Assembly: GCF_000359745.1 (NCBI RefSeq)
Contig: NZ_AQHN01000056.1
Span: 1 to 64,000 of the forward strand
Length of the DNA: 64,000 nt
Direction of reading: 5' to 3'
Source of the DNA: Rhizobium freirei PRF 81
Lineage (GTDB): Bacteria; Pseudomonadota; Alphaproteobacteria; Rhizobiales; Rhizobiaceae
Shown: positions 8,515 to 18,100 of the stretch, one piece after another
Layout: every line of letters starts with the position of its first letter
Position numbering within the stretch: position 1 is the first letter of the stretch
Notes under the pieces: generated by a model
What the model was told of the DNA's origin: nothing
The model's database searches: none
Seen by the model: the letters and a program-made list of their open reading frames with translations, nothing else
Translations under genes and position numbers: made by a program

Positions 8515-9423
8515 ATGGCCCGTAATACCTTGCCGTCCATTGCCGCCGGAGAGGCTGGCCTCAATCGTTATCTCGACGAGATCCGCAAGTTCCCGATGCT
8601 GGAGCCGCAGGAAGAGTACATGCTCGCCAAGCGCTATGCGGAACATGCCGACCGTCAGGCCGCGCATAAGCTCGTCACCAGCCATCTGCGCCTCGTGGCG
8701 AAGATCGCCATGGGCTATCGCGGCTATGGCCTGCCGATCGGCGAAGTCGTTTCGGAAGGCAATGTCGGCCTGATGCAGGCCGTGAAGAAGTTTGACCCGG
8801 AACGCGGCTTCCGCCTGGCAACCTATGCCATGTGGTGGATCAAAGCCTCGATCCAGGAATATATCCTGCGCTCGTGGTCGCTGGTGAAGATGGGCACGAC
8901 TGCCAACCAGAAGCGTCTGTTCTTTAACCTGCGCCGTCTCAAGGGCCGTATCCAGGCCATCGATGACGGCGACCTGAAGCCGGAACACGTCTCCGAGATC
9001 GCCACCAAGCTGAACGTTTCGGAGGAAGAGGTCATTTCGATGAACCGCCGCCTTTCTGGCGACGCTTCGCTGAATGCGCCGATCAAGGCTTCCGAAGGCG
9101 ATTCCGGCCAGTGGCAGGATTGGCTTGTCGACGATCATGACAGCCAGGAAGACGTGCTGATCGAACAGGATGAGCTCGACACGCGTCGCCGCATGCTGGC
9201 CCGCGCGATGAGTGTGCTTAACGATCGTGAACGCCGCATCTTCGAGGCTCGCCGCCTCTCGGATGACCCGGTAACGCTGGAGGACCTCTCGGCCGAATTC
9301 GACATCAGCCGCGAACGCGTCCGCCAGATCGAGGTTCGCGCCTTCGAAAAGGTTCAGGAAGCCGTGCAGAAGGATGCGCTGGAACGCGCCAAGGCGCTCC
9401 GCGTCGTCGAAGCGACGGCATAA
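8515..9423 (+). CDS. rpoH: RNA polymerase heat-shock sigma factor RpoH (sigma-32)
   Basis: RpoH directs RNA polymerase to heat-shock and other stress genes. The 302-residue protein has region 2 (LVTSHLRLVAKIAMGYRGYG, ERGFRLATYAMWWIKASIQEYILRSW) and the diagnostic RpoH box (QKRLFFNLR). Region 4.2 follows with a helix-turn-helix (LEDLSAEFDISRERVRQIEVRAFEK). The start at 8515 (MARNTLPS) has AGGAGGG about 12 bases upstream and matches the family N terminus. Rhizobia often carry two rpoH genes; this one looks like the general rpoH1 type, but the paralogue cannot be distinguished with certainty. A terminator follows at 9461. Confidence 0.96.
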   Translation: MARNTLPSIAAGEAGLNRYLDEIRKFPMLEPQEEYMLAKRYAEHADRQAAHKLVTSHLRLVAKIAMGYRGYGLPIGEVVSEGNVGLMQAVKKFDPERGFRLATYAMWWIKASIQEYILRSWSLVKMGTTANQKRLFFNLRRLKGRIQAIDDGDLKPEHVSEIATKLNVSEEEVISMNRRLSGDASLNAPIKASEGDSGQWQDWLVDDHDSQEDVLIEQDELDTRRRMLARAMSVLNDRERRIFEARRLSDDPVTLEDLSAEFDISRERVRQIEVRAFEKVQEAVQKDALERAKALRVVEATA

Positions 9424-9460
9424 CGCTTCCCGCTCGGAGAGTTTCAACAATCAAAAAGAG

Positions 9461-9486
9461 AGGCGGGCCGCAAGCCCGCCTTTTTT
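9461..9486 (+). terminator. Intrinsic terminator after rpoH
   Basis: GGCGGGC (9462-9468) and GCCCGCC (9474-9480) form a GC-rich stem with loop CGCAA, followed by TTTTTT. It lies 38 bases past the rpoH stop and 25 bases from the convergent gene. Confidence 0.9.
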
Positions 9487-9510
9487 CGTAGCCGTCGATA
9501 TTCGAAGAGC

Positions 9511-11910
9511 TTACTGGCCGCTCGAGGCAACGCCGCCGAGAGCCTGCCATTCCGTGATCGCCTTGTTGAAGGCATCCGTGCCGGTTGGCCCCTTTTCCAT
9601 CGTCAGCAAGGCACGGCGACCGTTGCGGTAGACGACTGGAATGTCGATCCAGTTACGGCTCCTCAAAAGGTCGAGATTGGTCTTGCGCGCATCCGGAAAA
9701 TCGTTGAGTGCGACCATATAGACATCGTCGGTAACCTTGGCCGGCACGGCGATGAGGGCATCGCCGCGATCCTGCTCGGTCGCCTTCAGTGCAACGCGCT
9801 GCACATTATCGATCGCTCCACCTTCGAAATTCGGCGGCACCTGGAAGGCAAGCTCGATCAGATGGCTGGCAGGCAGCGAGGGGTCCGCATTTCTGGACAC
9901 GGTGATCGTTGCCGCCAGGCCACGGTCGGGAACGCTGATAAGACCCTGCACGGAGGGCTCGGGCCGGCCGTCGGCGCCCTTGCCTTGCTGCAGTGACCAG
10001 GTGACAGTGCCCTGAAAGGCGGAAGGCGACGTCTGGCCGAGGCGCTCCTCATAGAGGAAAACCTTCTGTCCGTCGGTTGCCTGAGCCGTCTGCTGCGTGG
10101 CCGGCTGTGACGGGTTGGCGGCGGCCTGCTGCTGATTTGCCGCAGGGGTCTGCTGGTTCGTCGAAGCCGGAGTGTCGGCGGCAGGCGCCTGTGCCTGGGC
10201 CGCACCCGCATTGTTCGCAGGCGGTGCTGCGGCAGCGTTAGCCGGCGGTGCGACGGCAGCAGCCGGAGCCTTGGAAGCCACATTCTGCTCCGCCACGGAC
10301 TTGCCTTCGGCGACGCCAGGCTGAGCGCCGGCCGCGGGACCCTTGTCCTCTTCCGTGCCATTTGACAGAAGACGCTGCGTGAACTTCGTATTGACCGTAT
10401 TGGGATCGCTGTTCAACGCGGCGACATCCGTATTGCCGGCGCCCGCAGGCTTGGTAGCAGCCGCGCTATTCTGTGGGGGCGTCGATGGCTGGGTCGCTGC
10501 GGCGGCAGGAGGGTTATTCGCCGCATTGTTGCTTGCCGTGTTCTTGTTTGCCGAATCCGAAGCTGGAGGCGTCGCAGCACTCTTCGGTGCCGAGCTGACG
10601 AGCTTCGTCACCATATTGTTGAGCGCATCGCGGTTCAGCCAGGCCGCATAGCCACCGCCACCGACAAGGGCGAGGCCAACAAGCGTCAGGATGATGCTAG
10701 TGACATTGATGCGGCGGCGCTTCGGCTCCATTCGGAAGCTCTTGCCCTGCAGCTTGGCAGCCATCGCCTGATCGAGATCCGGCGGCATGGAAGAAGCTCC
10801 GCCACGCCCGTCTTCTGCGCGCTTGTCGAAGCCGGCAAGCTCCTTCAGCTCGCGCCAGCCGTCATTGCCCTCATCGGCATCCGCGCCCGTTTTGCGGGGG
10901 GAATGCACGTCGGCGAAGAGATCGACGTCCTCGAAGGCGTTATCCGACAGCTGCCGGGCGGGCTGCGCTGGCTGAGAAGCAGCCGGAACCGGCTGCAGTT
11001 CTTCGAACACATCCGCATCCCAGGCGAAGGCTTTGTTGGCAGCTTGTGCCGGCGCCTTCACATGTTCGGATGGCTCCACAGGATGACCGAACGCCGCATC
11101 GGCAAAAGCCGCAGCCGGCATAACCGGCTCCTCACGATGCGGAACGGCGGGCTCGGGGGCAGCGCGGTGCGAAGGTGCATCGACCTCCGCCCAGATCTGC
11201 TCCACTTGGCTGATGACGTCGTCAACCGCTGCGCTTCCAGCCTGATGCGCGGGAGCCGCACGGACGGGCTCGGCCGCAACAGGCCCCACCTCTTCCGCAT
11301 GGTGCTCGGGTTCTTCGTGATAGGTTTGCGGTTCGTCGTGATAGACCGGGTCGTGGGCCGGCTCCACATGAGCCTCGGCATGATGCTCGGCAACATCATG
11401 GCGCGCAGCCGGGACATGCTGCTCTTCCTGATGAGGCTCGCTCCATTGCTCTAAGGGGGCAGGCTTCTGCGGCCAATGCTGCTCCGCCGATGCAGCCGGC
11501 TCGTGATGGGCGGGCTCTTCATGGACCGGTTCGGGAGCAGTCGTCTCCTCATGGGCGTGAACCTCGGCCGGAGCGGGCTCCGGCTCGTGCGCATGAGGCT
11601 GCGGATGAGCTTCGACATGATGCTCTTCGACCGGCGCGGGAGCCGCCACCTCATGGGCGACGGGCACTTCGGTGACCGGCTCCTCGGCCGCCGGCAGGGC
11701 CTCGGCATGCTCGGCTTCGACCTCAACGATCGCGGCTTCGAGCTTGTCGAGCTGGCGGCGTAGCATCTCTTCCGGCGGGCGCGGCTTCATGCTCTCAAGC
11801 TGCCGCTGAACGGCACCACGAGCTCGATCGTAAACCTTGACCCGCATCTCGGGAGTATTTTCCGTCAGGCCGTCAACGGCCCGTCGAATGACTGCTACAA
11901 AATCCGCCAT
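9511..11910 (-). CDS. Large His/Glu/Pro-rich bitopic membrane protein
   Basis: A 799-residue protein in three parts. The cytoplasmic N-terminal half opens with a conserved helical domain (MADFVAVIRRAVDGLTENTPEMRVKVYDRAR, to about residue 75). A long disordered segment follows (about 75-260), packed with His, Glu, Pro and Ala. A single transmembrane helix lies near residues 402-424 (SIILTLVGLALVGGGGYAAWL), followed by an Ala/Pro/Asn-rich linker. A folded C-terminal domain (about 610-799) begins near QKVFLYEERL. ATG 11910 has GAGAAAG just upstream; GTG 11916 is an alternative. It lies downstream of purA. I know no function; the topology would suit an envelope-spanning sensor or scaffold. Confidence 0.8.
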   Translation of the reverse strand: MADFVAVIRRAVDGLTENTPEMRVKVYDRARGAVQRQLESMKPRPPEEMLRRQLDKLEAAIVEVEAEHAEALPAAEEPVTEVPVAHEVAAPAPVEEHHVEAHPQPHAHEPEPAPAEVHAHEETTAPEPVHEEPAHHEPAASAEQHWPQKPAPLEQWSEPHQEEQHVPAARHDVAEHHAEAHVEPAHDPVYHDEPQTYHEEPEHHAEEVGPVAAEPVRAAPAHQAGSAAVDDVISQVEQIWAEVDAPSHRAAPEPAVPHREEPVMPAAAFADAAFGHPVEPSEHVKAPAQAANKAFAWDADVFEELQPVPAASQPAQPARQLSDNAFEDVDLFADVHSPRKTGADADEGNDGWRELKELAGFDKRAEDGRGGASSMPPDLDQAMAAKLQGKSFRMEPKRRRINVTSIILTLVGLALVGGGGYAAWLNRDALNNMVTKLVSSAPKSAATPPASDSANKNTASNNAANNPPAAAATQPSTPPQNSAAATKPAGAGNTDVAALNSDPNTVNTKFTQRLLSNGTEEDKGPAAGAQPGVAEGKSVAEQNVASKAPAAAVAPPANAAAAPPANNAGAAQAQAPAADTPASTNQQTPAANQQQAAANPSQPATQQTAQATDGQKVFLYEERLGQTSPSAFQGTVTWSLQQGKGADGRPEPSVQGLISVPDRGLAATITVSRNADPSLPASHLIELAFQVPPNFEGGAIDNVQRVALKATEQDRGDALIAVPAKVTDDVYMVALNDFPDARKTNLDLLRSRNWIDIPVVYRNGRRALLTMEKGPTGTDAFNKAITEWQALGGVASSGQ

Positions 11911-11971
11911 CAGCACTTTCTCATGATGCCCAGCAAGCAGCCGGGCCGGGATTCGTCATAGGTTCGCGACT

Positions 11972-13267
11972 TTAGCCCTCAAAGGGGTCGGTCACAAGTA
12001 TGGTGTCCTCGCGCTCCGGGCTGGTCGAAAGCAGCGCGACGGGCGCGCCGATCAGCTCTTCGACCTGGCGGACATACTTGATCGCCTGCGCCGGCAGATC
12101 GGCCCATTTGCGCGCACCTACGGTCGACTGCTTCCAGCCTTCGAGCGTGATGTAAACCGGCTCGACGCGCGCCTGCGCCGCTTGGCTCGCCGGCAAATAG
12201 TCGATTTCCTTGCCGTCCAGCTTGTAGCCGACGCAGATCTTCAGCTCGTCGAGACCATCGAGCACGTCGAGCTTGGTCAGCGCGATACCCGTAATGCCCG
12301 AGGTCTTTACGGTTTGGCGCACCAGCACGGCATCGAACCAGCCGCAACGGCGCGGACGGCCGGTATTGACGCCGACTTCGCGGCCGACGGTCGACAGGTG
12401 CTTACCGATCTCGTCGTGCAGTTCGCAAGGGAACGGTCCTTCGCCGACGCGGGTCGTATAGGCCTTGGTGATGCCGAGGACGTAGCCGAGCGCCGTCGGT
12501 CCGAGACCGGAGCCGGCGGCAGCCTGCCCGGCAACCGTGTTGGACGAGGTCACATAGGGATATGTGCCGTGGTCGTTGTCCAGCAGCGCACCCTGCGCAC
12601 CCTCGAAAAGGATACGGGCGCCAGCCTTGCGCTGCTCGTCGAGCAGGCGCCAGACCTGATCGATATAGGGCAGGATGTGTTCGGCGACCGATGTCAGCTC
12701 GTGATGCAGGGCATCGAAGGAGATTTCGTCAACGCCCATGCCGCGGCGCAGCGCATTGTGATGGGTCAGAAGCCGGTCGATCTTGGCCGGCAGCGTTTCC
12801 GGCTCGGCGAGATCGATGACGCGGATGGCGCGGCGGCCGACCTTGTCTTCATAGGCCGGGCCGATACCGCGGCGCGTCGTGCCGATCTTCGTGCCGCTGT
12901 TGGAAGCCGCATCTTCCCGCATGGCATCGAGGTCGCGATGCAGAGACAGGATCAGCGGCGCGTTTTCAGCGATGCGCAGCACATCCGGCGTAACGGCGAC
13001 GCCCTGGGCACGCAGTTTCTCGACCTCGGCGACGAAGTGATGGGGATCGACCACGACGCCATTGCCGATGACGCTCAGCTTGCCGCGCACGAGGCCGGAG
13101 GGCAGCAGAGCGAGCTTATAGCTGACACCGTCGACGACAAGGGTGTGACCAGCATTGTGCCCGCCCTGAAAGCGTACAATCACGTCGGCGCGTTCCGAAA
13201 GCCAGTCGACAATCTTGCCCTTGCCTTCATCGCCCCATTGTGAACCGATCACTACAACGTTCGTCAT
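11972..13267 (-). CDS. purA: Adenylosuccinate synthetase
   Basis: PurA joins IMP and aspartate with GTP to give adenylosuccinate, the first committed step to AMP. The 431-residue protein shows the family signatures from the first residues: the GTP-binding loop [16 protein letters not shown] near the N terminus, [26 protein letters not shown] and [22 protein letters not shown]. The C-terminal region has [12 protein letters not shown] and [12 protein letters not shown]. Length is normal for bacteria. The downstream gene at 9511-11910 starts 61 bases after the stop and may be co-transcribed. Confidence 0.98.
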   Translation of the reverse strand: MTNVVVIGSQWGDEGKGKIVDWLSERADVIVRFQGGHNAGHTLVVDGVSYKLALLPSGLVRGKLSVIGNGVVVDPHHFVAEVEKLRAQGVAVTPDVLRIAENAPLILSLHRDLDAMREDAASNSGTKIGTTRRGIGPAYEDKVGRRAIRVIDLAEPETLPAKIDRLLTHHNALRRGMGVDEISFDALHHELTSVAEHILPYIDQVWRLLDEQRKAGARILFEGAQGALLDNDHGTYPYVTSSNTVAGQAAAGSGLGPTALGYVLGITKAYTTRVGEGPFPCELHDEIGKHLSTVGREVGVNTGRPRRCGWFDAVLVRQTVKTSGITGIALTKLDVLDGLDELKICVGYKLDGKEIDYLPASQAAQARVEPVYITLEGWKQSTVGARKWADLPAQAIKYVRQVEELIGAPVALLSTSPEREDTILVTDPFEG

Positions 13268-13420
13268 TCTTCAATTCCCGCTTCCTGCGCACGGAGGCGC
13301 GCCTTGCTCAAACCCGCGCATCTATAAAGCTTTGTTTTTGGGAAAGCGACCCTGTTGTCTCAGGAGATTCCGCTTTTTGCATGACGAATCAGCACGCCCA
13401 ACAGGATTTCTCCGTTGAAA

Positions 13421-13456
13421 CGGCCGGATGGGGCCGGGATCGGCCCCATCCGGCCG
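13421..13456 (-). terminator. Strong hairpin terminator between the methyltransferase gene and purA
   Basis: A perfect 16-bp stem (13421-13436 with 13441-13456) with the 4-base loop GGAT lies just past the stop of the minus-strand methyltransferase gene. On that strand it is followed by TTTCAAC, giving only a short T-run. It separates the methyltransferase from purA, which is transcribed in the same direction. Confidence 0.75.
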
Positions 13457-13470
13457 GCGTCGATTCCCGA

Positions 13471-14277
13471 TCAGATACCCGGCTTATGCGCGACGACGTG
13501 AAAATACTCATGCTCAGGCGACGCAACATCGCCGATCGCCGTTCCATCCAGGTCAAGCAGCAGCGCAGGCGCTGCAAAGCCTGCCCTGGCGAGCTGCGAC
13601 TGCAGCTGCGCGGGTGTCGTCGCATAGACCATCACGCCGAAATCGTGTGCACCGTGCAACAGGATGGTATGTTCGCCATCACGCTGTTCGAGGGGCCTTA
13701 GACGATGCTGACGCAGCGTACCGGCGATACGCCCTTCGACATAGCGAAGCGTCCTGAGCCCGAGCCGCACCGGATTGGCCGTCCATTCCAGTCTGCGATA
13801 GTCGACATGATGCTCGAAACCATGCCAGCCGCGATGGAATGTGGAGAAGACGAAAGCCCCGCCGGAAGCGAGAACACGCGCCACCTCGAGCAGAACAGCC
13901 CGCCGGCCATCGGCATCGACGGAGTCGATACCATTGTAGCTGAAGACGACGAGATCGAAGCTGGCATCCTGGAATGCCGACAGATCGCGCGCATCCATGA
14001 TCTCGAAGCGGAGATCGGGGTGATTATGGCGACAAAGGTCGGCCATCTCGGGCGTGTAGTCGATACCGACGTAGTTGCTGGCAGTCGCACGTAAGAGATC
14101 GGCTGTGCGGCCTCCACCCACACCGATATCGAGAATGCGCCCCCTGCCCGCCGGCGGGGTAGCAATGGAAAAAGCGATACGCTCGCCTTCATTGAGGTAG
14201 CCGCTGCTGCGGCGATAATCCCGCAAGGCCCAGGGATTACGCCAAGTCTGCCGGTTAATACTTTCCATGACATGCAT
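13471..14277 (-). CDS. Class I SAM-dependent methyltransferase
   Basis: A 268-residue Rossmann-fold methyltransferase. The SAM-binding motif I is RILDIGVGGGRTADLL (about residues 50-65), with an acidic motif II (YVGIDYTPEMADLCR) and motif III/IV ARDLSAFQDASFDLVVFSYNGIDSV. Substrate is not identifiable. Start 14277 (MHVMES) is preferred because GGAG sits 8 bases upstream; the longer open frame adds a hydrophobic run without homology. It is separated from purA by a terminator and forms its own unit. The upstream gap (14278-14461) is AT-rich and probably contains its promoter. Confidence 0.82.
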   Translation of the reverse strand: MHVMESINRQTWRNPWALRDYRRSSGYLNEGERIAFSIATPPAGRGRILDIGVGGGRTADLLRATASNYVGIDYTPEMADLCRHNHPDLRFEIMDARDLSAFQDASFDLVVFSYNGIDSVDADGRRAVLLEVARVLASGGAFVFSTFHRGWHGFEHHVDYRRLEWTANPVRLGLRTLRYVEGRIAGTLRQHRLRPLEQRDGEHTILLHGAHDFGVMVYATTPAQLQSQLARAGFAAPALLLDLDGTAIGDVASPEHEYFHVVAHKPGI

Positions 14278-14461
14278 AGCCGGACTCCAACAAAGAAAAT
14301 GAACAATCATTGTTCGATTTTTCCCCTATGCGCCCCCGGATGATCTATATATTAGCTGAATCGTAGATGCAGCTGCTAAGGCTGCTTAAACCTCCAACCG
14401 AGCCATTAATCGTCTGTTAAGGTTAACGGCACGGCGCCTTGCCGGCGAAACGTGAGCGGCG

Positions 14462-15316
14462 CTAGCCGAGTTCGAGCGTGGTCACGCCGAACACGCGATC
14501 GAGCGGTATCTCCGGCGCCTTGCCGCGATACATACGCGCCGTCTCGAAGACCGGCGACAGACCACAGTCTTCCGCGAGTTTGATACCTTGTGCATTGTCG
14601 ACCGGCACGTCCAGATACACCGGCGCACCCTCGGCCTCGGCCAGCAGCCTTGCCAGCAAGGCCCGCGCTACGTCCGGCTTGTTAGCGAACAGCGGACCGA
14701 TCTTATAGCCGTGGAAACAGCGGCGAATGGTCCCGTAGCCTCGAACCCTGCTACCACCGCCGACGATGAAGGTTGTCCGTCTTTCCGGCGCGCCGCACCA
14801 AGCCCTGATGAAGGAATGACGCAGACCAGGGAAGATCCCGGCATCGTAATGCACCAGGCCTTCAAGCTTGCCATTCGTGACCAGCACGACCTGCGCCGCC
14901 TGATCTCCCAGATCGGGCACCTTGGCGATGCCGGCATAGCGCAGCGTCCGATAGGCCGTTTCGAAGCCGTGGCGGCGGTAATAGTCCTGCTGCGCAACGA
15001 CGCCGTCCAAGCCGACGACGCGATTGCCGGCGAGCGTCATACCCTTGTTCCAGAGCTGCTTGCCATATCCCCTGCCGCGAAATTCCGGATGCAGCATGTA
15101 AAGGCCGAGAAAGGCAAAGCTCTCGCCGTAGCGGACGACCGAGATGCAGCCGACCGGCACCTCGCCGATCGCGCCGACCAAAAAACCGGAGGGATCCGCC
15201 TCCCAGAATGCGGGGGCATCATCGACGCCGGGATTCCACCCTTCCTGCCGAGCCCATTCCAGAGCGAGCTCCAATTCCCCGGCTCGCATTGTACGCACGG
15301 CGAAAGTCGACTTCAT
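14462..15316 (-). CDS. Two-domain GNAT-family N-acetyltransferase
   Basis: A 284-residue protein with an N-terminal GNAT domain (residues about 5-130). It contains FLVGAIGEVPVGCISVVRYGESFAFLGLYMLHPEFRGRGYGKQLW, with the acetyl-CoA loop RGRGYG. A C-terminal half (about 150-280) of the Acetyltransf_18 type contains SFIRAWCGAPERRTTFIV and GYKIGPLFANKPDVARALL. This architecture is common in bacterial acetyltransferases of unknown substrate. It is divergent from ugd with a 325-bp gap and has no co-directional neighbour close by, so it is probably monocistronic. Confidence 0.85.
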   Translation of the reverse strand: MKSTFAVRTMRAGELELALEWARQEGWNPGVDDAPAFWEADPSGFLVGAIGEVPVGCISVVRYGESFAFLGLYMLHPEFRGRGYGKQLWNKGMTLAGNRVVGLDGVVAQQDYYRRHGFETAYRTLRYAGIAKVPDLGDQAAQVVLVTNGKLEGLVHYDAGIFPGLRHSFIRAWCGAPERRTTFIVGGGSRVRGYGTIRRCFHGYKIGPLFANKPDVARALLARLLAEAEGAPVYLDVPVDNAQGIKLAEDCGLSPVFETARMYRGKAPEIPLDRVFGVTTLELG

Positions 15317-15641
15317 GCAATAGTCCCGAACCGCCCATTCTATTTCGTTCCAGTCGAACGATTACCCTTGATTCATCATGCGGCAACATGTTGCCAATCA
15401 CAAGCGATAGGCATGATAAGCTTAAAGTACAAAGGCTTCGTTTAACTTTGCACCCAGGTAACGGCGCCAGTAGAGCGATAGAGATGCGAGCAGCTTCTGT
15501 GACAGTTCCGTCGTAATTGTCCCGGCTGAGGATATCGCATATAGGCGGCTCGATTGATCCTGTGTATAAGCGCAGGTGATCGCAAATGCCGGCTTCGCGT
15601 CTTAACGCCAGGCCCGGCGCCAGCAAGAGGATTGAAGTTTC
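15317..15641. promoter_or_regulatory. Divergent intergenic region with a perfect 14-bp palindrome upstream of ugd
   Basis: This 325-bp gap separates the GNAT gene and ugd. It holds the perfect palindrome GGCAACATGTTGCC at 15382-15395, set in AT-richer sequence 66 bases upstream of the GNAT start. This is a reasonable operator candidate but no regulator is encoded beside it. No small gene was seen in the gap. Confidence 0.45.
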
Positions 15642-16964
15642 ATGCGCATTACGATGATCGGCTCGGGATATGTAGGGCTTGTGTCCGGCGTCTGCTTTGC
15701 CGATTTCGGCCATGACGTCATCTGCGTCGACAAGGACGCCAGCAAGATCGCAGCGCTGCAGCACGGCGAGATACCGATCTTCGAACCAGGCCTCGAGCAG
15801 CTCGTTGCGGACAATGTCCGCGCCGGACGCCTCTCCTTCACCACCGATGTCGAGACGAGCGTTGCCGCAAGCGACGTCGTCTTCATCGCGGTCGGCACGC
15901 CTTCCCGCCGTGGCGACGGCCATGCCGACCTCTCCTACGTTTATGCCGCTGCCCGCGAGATCGCCGAGCACGTCAAAGATTTCACCGTCATCGTCACGAA
16001 ATCGACCGTGCCGGTCGGCACCGGCGACGAAGTCGAGCGCATCATCCGCGAAACCAATCCGCAGGCCGATGTCGCAGTCGTCTCCAATCCGGAATTCCTG
16101 CGCGAAGGTGCCGCGATCGAGGACTTCAAACGTCCGGACCGCATCGTCATCGGTCTCAATGACGATCGCGCCCGTGGCGTCATGACCGAAGTCTACCGGC
16201 CGCTCTACCTCAACCAGGCGCCGCTGCTCTTTACCGCCCGCCGCACCTCGGAGCTGATCAAATACGCCGCCAACGCCTTCCTTGCCATGAAGATCACCTT
16301 CATCAACGAGATGTCCGATCTCTGCGAAAAAGTAGGCGCCAATGTGCAGGAAGTCTCGCGCGGCATCGGCCTCGATGGCCGCATCGGCTCGAAATTCCTG
16401 CATGCCGGCCCCGGTTACGGCGGCTCGTGCTTCCCGAAGGACACGCTGGCGCTGGCCAAGACCGCCCAGGACTTTGACAGCCCGGTGCGCCTGATCGAAA
16501 CCACGATCTCCATCAACGACAACCGCAAGCGCGCCATGGGTCGCAAGGTAATCGCGGCGATGGGCGGCGATATCCGCGGCAAGACCATTGCCGTGCTCGG
16601 CCTGACCTTCAAGCCGAATACGGACGACATGCGCGACAGCCCGGCGATCTCGGTCATCCAGGCGCTGCAGGATGCCGGCGCGACGGTGACGGGCTACGAT
16701 CCCGAAGGCATGGACAATGCGCGCCTGTTGATCGACAACATCGCCTATGCCGACGACGCCTATGCTGCGGCGCGCGGCGCCGATGCGCTCGTCATCGTCA
16801 CCGAGTGGAACCAGTTCCGCGCGCTCGACTTCGCCCGGCTCAAATCCGTCATGAATGCGCCGGTCCTTGTCGACCTGAGAAACATCTATCGCCACGACGA
16901 GGTCACAAAGCACGGCTTTGCCTATACAAGCGTCGGCAGACCCTCAAACGACGCCACACTTTAG
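15642..16964 (+). CDS. ugd: UDP-glucose 6-dehydrogenase (RkpK/Ugd)
   Basis: The enzyme oxidises UDP-glucose to UDP-glucuronate with two NAD+, supplying uronic acids for capsule, EPS and LPS; rhizobial orthologues are called RkpK. The 440-residue protein has an N-terminal NAD-binding Rossmann motif ([18 protein letters not shown]), a central dimerisation helix region and the catalytic cysteine C263 in [16 protein letters not shown]-terminal UDP-binding domain ([17 protein letters not shown]) completes it. The epimerase gene lspL follows 71 bp later on the same strand, with a dispersed repeat between them. The pair would produce UDP-GlcA and UDP-GalA. Confidence 0.97.
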   Translation: MRITMIGSGYVGLVSGVCFADFGHDVICVDKDASKIAALQHGEIPIFEPGLEQLVADNVRAGRLSFTTDVETSVAASDVVFIAVGTPSRRGDGHADLSYVYAAAREIAEHVKDFTVIVTKSTVPVGTGDEVERIIRETNPQADVAVVSNPEFLREGAAIEDFKRPDRIVIGLNDDRARGVMTEVYRPLYLNQAPLLFTARRTSELIKYAANAFLAMKITFINEMSDLCEKVGANVQEVSRGIGLDGRIGSKFLHAGPGYGGSCFPKDTLALAKTAQDFDSPVRLIETTISINDNRKRAMGRKVIAAMGGDIRGKTIAVLGLTFKPNTDDMRDSPAISVIQALQDAGATVTGYDPEGMDNARLLIDNIAYADDAYAAARGADALVIVTEWNQFRALDFARLKSVMNAPVLVDLRNIYRHDEVTKHGFAYTSVGRPSNDATL

Positions 16965-16965
16965 C

Positions 16966-17018
16966 GCGTTTACGCATTCCGAACGGAAAACCGCTACGCA
17001 CTTTTCCTGGAAATGCTT
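16966..17018 (-). repeat. Rhizobial dispersed intergenic repeat, copy 1
   Basis: Read on the minus strand, this roughly 50-bp segment aligns along most of its length with 51344-51395 (shared core GGTTTT, AAAAGTGCG and GCGTAAA). Its ends form an imperfect inverted repeat around the GCGGTTTTCC core. It occupies nearly the whole gap between ugd and lspL, so the lspL transcript would carry the hairpin. It resembles the RIME-type palindromic elements of rhizobia. Confidence 0.7.
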
Positions 17019-17035
17019 TAAGCAAAGGCCGACCA

Positions 17036-18040
17036 ATGCGCTATCTCATCACCGGCACCGCCGGCTTCATCGGATTCCATCTTGCCAAGCGCCTGCTCGA
17101 CGAGGGTCATTTCGTCGTCGGCTTCGACGGCATGACGCCCTATTACGACATCAAGCTCAAGGAGAAGCGCACAGCCATTCTCGCCCGTTCCAACGGCTTC
17201 AAGGCCGTGACAGGCATGCTGGAGGACAAGGCGGCGCTGGATCACGCAGCGGAACTCGCCGAGCCTGACGTGATCGTCCATCTCGCCGCCCAGGCCGGTG
17301 TGCGCTACAGCCTCGAAAATCCGCGTTCCTATGTCGATTCCAATGTCACCGGCTCGTTCAACGTGCTGGAGCTGGCAAGAAATCTGCAGCCGAAGCACCT
17401 GCTGCTGGCATCGACCTCCTCGGTCTACGGCGCCAACGAAAAGATCCCCTTTGCCGAAAGCGACAAGGCCGACGAGCAGATGACGATCTATGCGGCGACC
17501 AAGAAGAGCATGGAGCTGATGGCGCATAGCTACGCTCATCTCTTCAACGTGCCTACGACCGCTTTCCGCTTCTTCACGGTTTACGGCCCCTGGGGTCGCC
17601 CCGACATGGCGCTGTTCAAATTCGTCGACGCCATCCGCAATGACAGGCCGATCGAAATCTACGGCGAAGGCAAGATGAGCCGCGATTTCACCTATATCGA
17701 CGATCTCGTCGAAGGCATCGTTCGCCTCATCGGCGTTGTGCCCTCGGAGGAAAACCGGGTCGTATCAGAGACGGTGATCGACACCCTGTCGAAGAACGCT
17801 CCCTTCCGCGTCGTCAATATCGGCGGCGGTCAGCCTGTGGGACTGATGACCTTCGTCGAAACCATCGAGACGATGCTCGGCAAGAAGGCGATCCGCAAGA
17901 TGCTGCCGATGCAGCCCGGCGACGTCCATAATACCTTTGCCGTGCCGGATCTGCTGGCGGCACTCACCGGCTTCAAGCCGCAGATCGAAGTCGACGAGGG
18001 CGTTCGCCGCTTCGTCGAGTGGTATCAGGAAAATTATTGA
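17036..18040 (+). CDS. lspL: UDP-glucuronate 4-epimerase (LspL-type NAD-dependent epimerase)
   Basis: The enzyme interconverts UDP-glucuronate and UDP-galacturonate, a precursor of rhizobial LPS core and EPS. The 334-residue short-chain dehydrogenase/reductase has the NAD motif [15 protein letters not shown] at the N terminus, [15 protein letters not shown] and the TSSVYG serine. It also has the catalytic YxxxK in YAATKKS, and [17 protein letters not shown]. Placement directly after ugd supports the uronate substrate over other NDP-sugars. The ATG at 17036 has AAAGG upstream; the open frame continues further upstream through the repeat and into the ugd sequence, which is not coding in this frame. 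Confidence 0.93.
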   Translation: MRYLITGTAGFIGFHLAKRLLDEGHFVVGFDGMTPYYDIKLKEKRTAILARSNGFKAVTGMLEDKAALDHAAELAEPDVIVHLAAQAGVRYSLENPRSYVDSNVTGSFNVLELARNLQPKHLLLASTSSVYGANEKIPFAESDKADEQMTIYAATKKSMELMAHSYAHLFNVPTTAFRFFTVYGPWGRPDMALFKFVDAIRNDRPIEIYGEGKMSRDFTYIDDLVEGIVRLIGVVPSEENRVVSETVIDTLSKNAPFRVVNIGGGQPVGLMTFVETIETMLGKKAIRKMLPMQPGDVHNTFAVPDLLAALTGFKPQIEVDEGVRRFVEWYQENY

Positions 18041-18100
18041 GAGAAACCGGCTATCTGGCAGGATGATGGGCCCCGCCGGATAGGTGCATTCTTCCAGCCG

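Noticed and set aside
15219..16913. Minus-strand frame of about 564 codons opposite ugd
   Set aside because: Shadow of a GC-rich gene; it crosses the GNAT start and the intergenic region and has no recognisable domain.
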